From Bacteroidales bacterium UBA2287 (GTDB lineage Bacteria; Bacteroidota; Bacteroidia; Bacteroidales; Tenuifilaceae), in assembly GCA_002345675.1 (NCBI GenBank), contig DDWL01000019.1, positions 13,711 to 77,710 of the forward strand: DNA of 64,000 nt, written 5' to 3'. The number at the start of each line of letters is the position of its first letter. The first letter of the stretch is position 1. This document shows, piece after piece, positions 53,389 to 60,553 of the stretch. Below the pieces are notes generated by a model. That model was not told the DNA's origin and did no database searches. It saw only the letters and a program-made list of their open reading frames with translations. The translations under genes and the position numbers were made by a program.

Positions 53389-53781
53389 TTATACTTTTAA
53401 AAGTTTAGCAATTTCCATTTGCAGCTGCTCGGGCCTTACTCCTTTTTCGAGGTAAAGATCGGCTTTAATCCATTTACGCTCCTCTTCGGAGTTAATTCCG
53501 AACGAGAATCCTGTTTCGGCCGAAACGGCTGTTGCAAGTATAATGGGAACATCGGGGTAGCGACGTTTCATTTTGTAGCAAAGAATAAATCCACTATCCT
53601 CGTTTTCCATCATAAGGTCGAAAATTGCGAGGTCGGGTTTAATGGTTTGCAATAAAACTTCCGCCTCTTTTTGCCCATCGGCACTAATAACCTTGTATCC
53701 AAATCGTTCTAATTGAAACTTAATTTGAAAAAGGTAATCGGAGTCATCGTCGACCAAAAGAATAGTTTTTTGATTTTTCAT
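53389..53781 (-). CDS. Single-domain response regulator
   Basis: The 130-residue protein is a receiver only (LLVDDDSDYLFQIKFQLE, Asp near 53 in LAIFDLMMENEDSG). The region after beta-4 carries an insertion (SAETGFSFGINSEEERKWIKADLYLEKGV) seen in receivers of Fe-hydrogenase sensor operons. It should act as a phosphotransfer intermediate between the sensor kinase upstream (gap 74 bp) and the hybrid kinase 1 bp downstream. Confidence 0.9.
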   Translation of the reverse strand: MKNQKTILLVDDDSDYLFQIKFQLERFGYKVISADGQKEAEVLLQTIKPDLAIFDLMMENEDSGFILCYKMKRRYPDVPIILATAVSAETGFSFGINSEEERKWIKADLYLEKGVRPEQLQMEIAKLLKV

Positions 53782-53855
53782 TGTTTCTTACTATTTATTT
53801 TCAATACTAAAAACATATACAAATAGTTTACAACTAAATAGTTGCTTCAACGCTA

Positions 53856-55853
53856 CTACTCAACCGTCGATAAATCGCGGGGAATTATTATTTTAAAAGT
53901 TGTTCCCGTTGGCCCTTTGCTCGAATCGGTATTCGACTCAACCTCAATTCGGCCTTTGTGCATTTTAACAACACCATAAGTGGTAGCAAGACCAAGCCCT
54001 GTGCCTTTACCAATTCCCTTAGTTGTAAAAAACGGGGTGTAAAGTTTATCCATATTTTCTTCGGGAATACCAACCCCTGAGTCAATAACTGAAAAAACAA
54101 TCTCGGCATTAACTTCGTCAACTTCAACGCATAGGGTTCCTCCATTGGGCATTGCTTCAATGGCATTTTTATTTAAATTTGTAAGCACCTGCATCAGTTG
54201 CTCGTAGTCGAGGTTGGCCTTACGGTTTTTTGTTTTACACACCACCGAAGTGGATATATTTTTTGGTACAACAACCGACGAAATACTATCTTCGGCAAGT
54301 TTTTGCAAATCAATTTCCTCGGCTCGCACCTGATTTTTACGGGCAAAGTTAAGAAGCCCACTCACAATTTTTTTACACCTTTCGGCTTGCGAAGCAATAA
54401 GTTCAATGTCTTGCCTAACTGGGTCGTCGGGAGCGCACTCGTCGAGAAGAATATTGCTGTACATTAATACAACACCCAACGGATTGTTTAGTTCGTGAGC
54501 TATTCCTGCCGAAAGTTGCCCCATGTGGGCAAGTTTCTCCGACTGCTTAAGGGCTTGCTGCACTTTGGCCAGTTGCTCATTTGAAATAGCAAGATCCTTA
54601 ATAGAATAGTGCAACTCCTCAATGGTGTAGGGCAAACACATTTCAACCTCGGCTAGTCCTTCAACAATAGCAACGGCGTGCTCATGACAAGTATCGTAGC
54701 CGCAGGCTCCACAGTTAAGATGGTCGCGATTTGTAATTTTTCCCATCGATGCCAAAACCCTAGCAACCTCATCCTCGGAGGGTTTTTGCTTTCTACGGTC
54801 CAACGACTCGAACTGCTGGGTTAGGTCAATATCCTTAAACTTATCGAAATTTATTTGCCATTCGACCATTTTTTGTTTCGACATTTTAGTTTGAACATAC
54901 GATGAAATGTACGTTTGCTTTTCGAATCGTCGGCCACCCGAACTCATGCCAGGGCCCGAAATGCAACCCTTGCAGCATAGTAATTCGAGATTTTGGTTTT
55001 TCAAATTCCCCTCTTCAAACTCCTTAATTGCCTCCTGAAAACCAATTCGACCTTCGGCAACAATAACGTTCCCTTCGAGCAGGTCGTCGTTAATATTAAC
55101 GGTTTGAATTAGGCCTCTACTAATTGGAAAAACAGCTCCCTTTCCTGCCTGTGGCGGATCGAAATCGGATGGGTCAATAGTATTTGGGGAATATCCTGAA
55201 TTGTCGAACATTGCTCGTAGTTCGCGGAAGGTGAGACCAAAGTCAACCTCGGGCGATTCGTCTTTTTTGGCAATGCAAGGGCCAACAAACACAATTTTAA
55301 CATTGTCGCCATGAATTTTTCTGACAATTCGGCTCATGGCAACCATTGGCGATGCAATTGGAGCCAACTGCTTAACCAAATCGGGGTGGTAAAAACGAAT
55401 GTAGTTAACTATCGATGGACAATCGGACGAAATATAGCCCTTACCATCCTTGCTCTCGAGCAGTTTTTTGTACTCATTGGCAACAAGGTCGGCGCCAAAG
55501 GCTACTTCGAATACATAGTCGAAACCCAATGCACGCATCATACCCACAAATCGTTTATGATCGGTTATTTCGATAAATTCGGCTGGAAAACTTGGTGCTA
55601 CAATAGCGGCTACCTTCTCGGCTGATTGCAGAAGCGCTTTTACCTCCGAACGGGTAATGAGAAAAACTTTTGCATCCTGACTACAAACCTTAATGCAGTT
55701 TCCACAGCCAATGCACCTGTCGGTAATTACCTCGGCCTGCCCATTCATAATTTTAATGGCCTTGGCTGGACACTCGCGCACACAGGTGTAGCATACCCTA
55801 CATAGTTCCTTTATGGTATAAACCAATTGTTTATGTTCTTTGCTAAGGGCCAT
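53856..55853 (-). CDS. [FeFe]-hydrogenase-like sensor fused to a histidine kinase (HydS type)
   Basis: The 665-residue protein has two [4Fe-4S] motifs (Cys 18/21/24/28 and 47/50/53/57), a hydrogenase large-subunit domain (about 65-320), a further Fe-S domain (CGACGYDTC, Cys 381/384/389/406) and HisKA (IAHELNNPLG, His 453) with HATPase (NLNKNAIEAMPNGG). H-cluster segments are SSDCPS (Cys145; the proton-relay Cys of catalytic enzymes is Asp144), GPCIAKKDE (Cys193, Lys196) and LLCCKGCISGPG (Cys 293/294/297). Such proteins are group C sensory hydrogenases; they probably sense H2 or redox state rather than make H2. It lies 27 bp after hydA. Confidence 0.93.
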   Translation of the reverse strand: MALSKEHKQLVYTIKELCRVCYTCVRECPAKAIKIMNGQAEVITDRCIGCGNCIKVCSQDAKVFLITRSEVKALLQSAEKVAAIVAPSFPAEFIEITDHKRFVGMMRALGFDYVFEVAFGADLVANEYKKLLESKDGKGYISSDCPSIVNYIRFYHPDLVKQLAPIASPMVAMSRIVRKIHGDNVKIVFVGPCIAKKDESPEVDFGLTFRELRAMFDNSGYSPNTIDPSDFDPPQAGKGAVFPISRGLIQTVNINDDLLEGNVIVAEGRIGFQEAIKEFEEGNLKNQNLELLCCKGCISGPGMSSGGRRFEKQTYISSYVQTKMSKQKMVEWQINFDKFKDIDLTQQFESLDRRKQKPSEDEVARVLASMGKITNRDHLNCGACGYDTCHEHAVAIVEGLAEVEMCLPYTIEELHYSIKDLAISNEQLAKVQQALKQSEKLAHMGQLSAGIAHELNNPLGVVLMYSNILLDECAPDDPVRQDIELIASQAERCKKIVSGLLNFARKNQVRAEEIDLQKLAEDSISSVVVPKNISTSVVCKTKNRKANLDYEQLMQVLTNLNKNAIEAMPNGGTLCVEVDEVNAEIVFSVIDSGVGIPEENMDKLYTPFFTTKGIGKGTGLGLATTYGVVKMHKGRIEVESNTDSSKGPTGTTFKIIIPRDLSTVE

Positions 55854-55880
55854 TATTTAATTTGTTTCAATTACGTTATT

Positions 55881-57605
55881 TTATTCCAACGATTTACCTT
55901 TTAAGTACTTTGCGTGAAGCAGTTTTTTTGCCTTTTCGCTGCCGGGTTTCTCCAACTGCTTATCGTAAATTTCCTGAACTTGTGCGTTTTTATGAGCCAC
56001 TTTTATGGTTTCTACATCATCAATTTCGTAAAGTGATCGGGCTCGTGCTTTTGCCTCCTTTTCAACAGCACCAAAGGGTTGCCCGCCACCGCTAATGCAA
56101 CCACCGCTACAGGCCATAACTTCAATAAAATGAGCATTCGATTTGCCCTCCTTTACTGTAGCAATTAACTTTTCAATATCGGTTAAACCGCTAACCACAG
56201 TAACATTCACCAGCTCCTTTCCCATTGCTATCGAAACCTCCTTTACGCTTGTTACCAATCGCAACTCATTAATTTTAGGCGAAGTCATCTCTTTACCAGT
56301 TCGTAAAAAGTGTAATGTACGCATAATGCCTTCGGTTGTTCCACCCGATGCGGCAAATAGTTTACCCGCCGAACTTCTTATACCAAAAGGAGAATCGGCT
56401 TGTTGTGGTTCAATATTATCCAAATCAATTCCGTTGAGTTTAATTAAACGAACCAACTCACGGGTCGAAAGCACAACATCGACATCGAAAACACCCTTCG
56501 AGGTCATTTCAACTCGTTGCGATTCATTCTTTTTAGCTAAGCATGGCATTATGGATACAGAATAGATGTTTCCATGATTAATTTTTGCCTCGTTTGCGAA
56601 GTACGATTTGATTATTGCCCCCATAATTTGCTGAGGCGATTTTGTTGTGGAAAGATTTGGCAGCAGTTCGGGATAAAACTGTTCGATGTAGCGAACCCAA
56701 GCAGGGCAGCAACTCGATAGAACTGGCAGGTTAACTCCCAAATTAATTCGTTCATTTAATTCGGTTGCTGCCTCCATAATGGCAAGGTCGGCAGCAAAAG
56801 AAGTATCGAAAACGTACTTGAAACCAATTTTACGGAGAGCCGAAACAATAAGCCCATTTATGTCCTTGCCAGGCTTTAACCCAAAGGTTTCGGCAAGCGA
56901 AACGGTAACTGCTGGCGCGTACTGCACAATAGTAGTTAACGATTTATTACTAATAGAATCCTGCACCTCGTCGATATTGGAATGCTCGTGAAGAGCACCT
57001 GTTGGACAAACCATAACACATTGTCCACAGGCAATACAGGTTGAAAAGTTTAAATCGCGATTCATTGTAGTGCCAACATGGGTTTTTGATCCCCTACCAG
57101 TGAATTCGAGAGTTGAAACAGATTGAATTTCGTCGCATACCCGAATGCACCTGCCGCATAAAATACATTTTGCAGGATCGCGAACTACACCAGGGCTGGA
57201 GAGGTCGAGTTTATGTCGTATTTTTCGTCCCGAAATTCTCCGTTCTCGAATATTTAGTTCAACCGAAAGATTTTGAAGTTCGCAATCGCCATTTCGTTCA
57301 CAGTAAAGGCAATCGTCGGGGTGGTTACTCAAAAGTAGTTCGAGTAAGGTTTTACGCGCCTTAACTACCCGCGGCGAGTGCGTATTAATTTTCATTCCAT
57401 CCTCAACAACATTGGAGCACGAAGTTACGAGACCACTAACCCCTTCAACTTCAACTACACAAATACGGCAAGCTCCTGTTGGCGAAAGTCCCTTCATACT
57501 GCAAAGCGTAGGAACCTTAATTCCGTTCCTGAAAAGCGCAACAAGAATTGTGTCGCCCTTACGAACCTGAATGGTTTTGCCGTTAACCTCAATATTAAAA
57601 TTCAT
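55881..57605 (-). CDS. hydA: [FeFe] hydrogenase catalytic subunit HydA
   Basis: The 574-residue enzyme reduces protons to H2. N-terminal 2Fe-2S domain (CSMKGLSPTGACRIC), the His-Cys3 cluster (HPDDCLYCERNGDC), two [4Fe-4S] motifs (CILCGRCIRVC, CIACGQCVMVC), then an intact H-cluster: SSCCPAW (Cys299/300), MPCLAKKNE (Cys355, Lys358) and EVMACSGGCISGGGQP (Cys499/503), the same residue numbers as Clostridium pasteurianum CpI. The small-subunit-like C-terminus follows. It lacks the extra C-terminal 2Fe-2S domain of Thermotoga HydA. With HydB and HydC next to it, an NADH- and ferredoxin-linked (bifurcating) enzyme is likely. Confidence 0.96.
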   Translation of the reverse strand: MNFNIEVNGKTIQVRKGDTILVALFRNGIKVPTLCSMKGLSPTGACRICVVEVEGVSGLVTSCSNVVEDGMKINTHSPRVVKARKTLLELLLSNHPDDCLYCERNGDCELQNLSVELNIRERRISGRKIRHKLDLSSPGVVRDPAKCILCGRCIRVCDEIQSVSTLEFTGRGSKTHVGTTMNRDLNFSTCIACGQCVMVCPTGALHEHSNIDEVQDSISNKSLTTIVQYAPAVTVSLAETFGLKPGKDINGLIVSALRKIGFKYVFDTSFAADLAIMEAATELNERINLGVNLPVLSSCCPAWVRYIEQFYPELLPNLSTTKSPQQIMGAIIKSYFANEAKINHGNIYSVSIMPCLAKKNESQRVEMTSKGVFDVDVVLSTRELVRLIKLNGIDLDNIEPQQADSPFGIRSSAGKLFAASGGTTEGIMRTLHFLRTGKEMTSPKINELRLVTSVKEVSIAMGKELVNVTVVSGLTDIEKLIATVKEGKSNAHFIEVMACSGGCISGGGQPFGAVEKEAKARARSLYEIDDVETIKVAHKNAQVQEIYDKQLEKPGSEKAKKLLHAKYLKGKSLE

Positions 57606-57620
57606 AGCTTTTCCGTTAAT

Positions 57621-59567
57621 CTATTTAAAGAAAACCGCACCAAACTTGCAGGTTGTTTCGCAAACTCCGCATCCAATACACTTTTCCTCAACTACAAAGT
57701 AAGGCGAACGGGGTGTGCCAATTATGGCATTAGTAGGGCACTTTTTGGCACACGCCGAGCATCCGGTACACTTATCGACGTCGATGTAAAAAGTACGTAA
57801 ATTCCGGCAAACGCTTGCAGCGCATTTCCTGTCGAAAATATGCTCCTCAAACTCCTCTCGGAAGGACTTAAGTGCGCTAAGCACAGGATTTGGGGCAGTT
57901 TGACCAAGCCCACAAAGCGATGTATCGCGCATTACTTCGGCTAAACTTTCGAGAAGAATAATTCCCTTGAACCGTTCGAGGGTGTTGTGCCCTTCGTCAT
58001 TAACTGGGCGTCGGGTAATGCTTTCGAGAATTTCGTACATTCGGCGCGAACCCTCACGGCAAGGGATGCACTTTCCGCAGCTTTCGTACTGAATAAAGTT
58101 TATGAAAAACTTAATGGTATCAATTATGCAAACGGTATCGTCGAGAACGGTAATTCCACCCGACCCCATGGCCAAACCTTCGGCCTTTAGCGTTTCGAAA
58201 TCGATTGGAGTATTCATTTTTTCGGGTACGGTACAGCCACCCGAAGGCCCTCCCATTTGTATTGCTTTAAGCTTTCGGCCTTTGGGTACACCCTGTGCCA
58301 GTTCTACTAAAGTTGAAATGCTAACACCTAAGGGCACTTCGACCAAGCAAGTAATATTTACTTTTCCCGATACGGAAAAGAGCTTAGTTCCCTTCGATTT
58401 TTCAGTGCCTTTTAGGGCAAAATTTTCGGCTCCCTTGCGAAGTATTAAAGGAATATTTGCAATTGTTTCGACATTATTAACTACTGTTGGCTTACCAAAA
58501 AGCCCTTTTTGAGTTGGAAAGGGGGGTTTAAGAGTAGGCGCTCCACGTTTACCTTCGAGGCTGCTAATAAGAGCCGTTTCCTCGCCGCACACATATGCTC
58601 CGGGCCCTTTTCGTAAAATTATTTCGAGGCTAAACCCACTGTCGAGAATATTATGTCCAAGCAAACCTGCATTATAGGCCTGTTGAATTGCATTTTCGAG
58701 TCGCTGAACAGTAATGCTGTAACGGTTACGTGTATATAAGTATGCTTTGCTAGCACCAATTGCATAGGAAGCAATGGCAATACCTTCGATTATTTGGTGA
58801 GGGTTGCTCTCCATCATTAATCGGTGCATAAAAGCACCCGGGTCGCTTTCGTCGGCATTGCAAACAAAGTACTTTTGGTTAGCCGTTTCGGCTAAAGCCA
58901 TTTTCCATTTTTGACCAGTATTGAAGCCTCCTCCACCCCTACCTCGCAGCCCGCTTTTTTCAATAGTATTACAAACATCCTCGAGGGTTAACCGGCTTAT
59001 AGCCATTGTAAAAGCGCTATAACCACCAAAGGCAATATACTCTTCGATGCTCGCAGGGCTAATAATTCCAGAAAGGGCAAGAATGTCACGCGATTGACCT
59101 TTAAAAAAGGCTATTTCGTCGAGAAAAGGAATACCCATCCATGGCTGATGAAGTTGGCTACGATACTGGCCAACAACGTTATCGGGAGGAAGATAGTTAT
59201 TTAGGGTACCATCGAGAATAAAAGGGACATCGTTGGCTTTAACATTTCGAAATACAATTCTCGACTTACCAGGGATTTGCACATCCATTAATGGTTCGAA
59301 GCTGCAAAGGCCATTTGAGCCAACCTCAACAATATCAATATCCAATTCGCGCTCTGCAATGTAGTTTTCAATTGCACTTTTCGTTTCAATTGCACCTGCA
59401 GCTACCGAAGATGTTGTTACACCAACTAAAACAACAGTTTTTGTAAGTTTTTCGCGCTTAAGACGCGAAATGTAATCATCAATATCACTTAGGTTTTCAG
59501 TTTCCTTTACTCCTCTAATTCTATTTACTAAAGAAGTGGCGTTCAATATTGTATTTCCAGATTCCAT
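57621..59567 (-). CDS. hydB: NuoF-like diaphorase subunit HydB
   Basis: The 648-residue subunit carries FMN and binds NAD(H): GLRGRGGGGFNTGQKW near 207-222, CNADESDPGAFMHRL, GPGAYVCGEETALISSLEG. An Fe-S region (ESCGKCIPCREGSRR) and two C-terminal [4Fe-4S] motifs (CTGCSACAKKCP, CIGCGVCETTCK) follow. The N-terminal thioredoxin-like domain, which in Thermotoga HydB holds a 2Fe-2S cluster (C-x4-C and C-x3-C), is degenerate: VGVTTSSVAAG has no Cys and only Cys88 (NGLC) remains. It is 15 bp before hydA and 21 bp after hydC. Confidence 0.95.
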   Translation of the reverse strand: MESGNTILNATSLVNRIRGVKETENLSDIDDYISRLKREKLTKTVVLVGVTTSSVAAGAIETKSAIENYIAERELDIDIVEVGSNGLCSFEPLMDVQIPGKSRIVFRNVKANDVPFILDGTLNNYLPPDNVVGQYRSQLHQPWMGIPFLDEIAFFKGQSRDILALSGIISPASIEEYIAFGGYSAFTMAISRLTLEDVCNTIEKSGLRGRGGGGFNTGQKWKMALAETANQKYFVCNADESDPGAFMHRLMMESNPHQIIEGIAIASYAIGASKAYLYTRNRYSITVQRLENAIQQAYNAGLLGHNILDSGFSLEIILRKGPGAYVCGEETALISSLEGKRGAPTLKPPFPTQKGLFGKPTVVNNVETIANIPLILRKGAENFALKGTEKSKGTKLFSVSGKVNITCLVEVPLGVSISTLVELAQGVPKGRKLKAIQMGGPSGGCTVPEKMNTPIDFETLKAEGLAMGSGGITVLDDTVCIIDTIKFFINFIQYESCGKCIPCREGSRRMYEILESITRRPVNDEGHNTLERFKGIILLESLAEVMRDTSLCGLGQTAPNPVLSALKSFREEFEEHIFDRKCAASVCRNLRTFYIDVDKCTGCSACAKKCPTNAIIGTPRSPYFVVEEKCIGCGVCETTCKFGAVFFK

Positions 59568-59588
59568 CCTAATTGGTTTTCTTCTGTT

Positions 59589-60077
59589 TTATTTATTGAC
59601 AGTACGATAGGTTTCGATTAATTCTTCGAGCAGCTCCTTAAACGTGGCTTCGGTTAAGTGGCTTCGGAACACCCCATTTACCTGAATAACTGGCGAATGA
59701 GCGCAAGCGCCCATACACGAAACCACTTCGAGGCTAAAATTGCCATTGCGAGTGGTTTGGCCAACTTTAACCAATAGTTGCTTTTCAATTTGTTCAATAA
59801 TTGTTACGGCGCCAAGCAAGTGGCATGCAGTACCATGACAAACCTGTATGTGACATTTGCCCTTGGCCTTAAAGCGAAACTGGTTGTAAAAAGTTGCCAG
59901 TCCATATATTTTACTACTTGCCAAATTCAAATGCGTGCTAAGCATTTCGATTGATTCCTCGGAAAGGTAGCCAATACTATCCTGAATTTCTTGTAAAATG
60001 GGAATTAAACTGTCGCGTCCAGCGTGACTGTACTTTTGCAGTATTTTTTCAACCATCTCTTTCATAGCACAACTCAA
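59589..60077 (-). CDS. hydC: NuoE-like 2Fe-2S subunit HydC
   Basis: The 162-residue thioredoxin-like ferredoxin keeps all four cluster ligands (CHGTAC, C-x4-C, and CMGAC, C-x3-C) and the preceding helical part (ILQEIQDSIGYLSEESIEML, YGLATFYNQF). It is the third subunit of NAD-linked hydrogenases. First gene of the six-gene hyd operon. Start ATG 60077 (MSCAMKEM) or the Met four codons later are both possible. Confidence 0.94.
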   Translation of the reverse strand: MSCAMKEMVEKILQKYSHAGRDSLIPILQEIQDSIGYLSEESIEMLSTHLNLASSKIYGLATFYNQFRFKAKGKCHIQVCHGTACHLLGAVTIIEQIEKQLLVKVGQTTRNGNFSLEVVSCMGACAHSPVIQVNGVFRSHLTEATFKELLEELIETYRTVNK

Positions 60078-60287
60078 TTCACGTTTAAATCAAAAATCAA
60101 TTCTAATTGTTTTTTTTATAACAATTGCTAATTACTGGCATTCAATTAATTAGCAATGTTACAGTTTTTTGTTATGGGCAACAATTTAGTGATTTTTTAT
60201 TAAAATGCAGCTAGTTAGGGTTCATTAATGTTATTTTCGTTTGTAATTTATTAATTACTACCTTTGCTTAGTGTTTAATTCGTAACA
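60078..60287. promoter_or_regulatory. Divergent control region of the two hydrogenase-related operons
   Basis: For the plus operon: TACCTTTG at 60259-60266, with TTCG exactly 19 nt upstream (and TTTG at 60240), 22 nt before the start codon. For the minus operon: TAACATTG (60154-60161 read in reverse) with TTG 20 nt further. An 11-bp perfect inverted repeat (ATTGCTAATTA at 60124-60134, TAATTAGCAAT at 60147-60157) overlaps the minus -7 box, and TTGTTATGGGCAACAA (60169-60184) lies near its -33. These are candidate operators. Confidence 0.5.
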
Positions 60288-60536
60288 ATGAACCCAAAAA
60301 CGCCATTAGTAATTTGCCTAGGAAGTTCCTGCTTTGCAAGAGGGAACAAGAATACTCTTAAAACTATTACTCAGTATTTAAAAAGTCACAATCTTACCGA
60401 CAAGATCGAATTTAAAGGAGGCCACTGCTTTGGCAAATGCGCCGAAGGGCCTATTTTGCAGGTTGGCGATAAAGTATATACTGCTGTTGACGAATTTAAA
60501 GCTATTGAAATACTTGCTAACCATTTCGAAGGCTAA
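60288..60536 (+). CDS. Small thioredoxin-like 2Fe-2S ferredoxin
   Basis: The 82-residue protein is the cluster-binding half of the NuoE fold: CLGSSC (C-x4-C) near residue 11 and CFGKC (C-x3-C) near 49, followed by GPILQVGDKVYTAVD. It could pass electrons to or from the sensor encoded 17 bp downstream. Similar small 2Fe-2S genes precede HydS-type sensors in clostridial and Thermotoga hydrogenase loci (from general knowledge of the family). No signal peptide. Confidence 0.9.
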   Translation: MNPKTPLVICLGSSCFARGNKNTLKTITQYLKSHNLTDKIEFKGGHCFGKCAEGPILQVGDKVYTAVDEFKAIEILANHFEG

Positions 60537-60553
60537 CCAAAAACAATTACAAA

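Noticed and set aside
53888..54166. Minus-strand ORF inside the hydrogenase-kinase gene
   Set aside because: It lies in another frame of a long gene with clear domains and has no recognisable motif.
53856..55853. Second catalytic hydrogenase
   Set aside because: The relay Cys is replaced by Asp and the protein ends in a histidine kinase, so a sensory role is more likely.
56143..56565. 140-residue plus-strand ORF opposite hydA
   Set aside because: Antisense shadow of hydA; composition follows the codons of the real gene, and there is no promoter-like signal.
60169..60184. TTGTTATGGGCAACAA as a definite Rex operator
   Set aside because: Half-sites are separated by 6 nt instead of the 8 expected for Rex, so only a candidate operator was reported.
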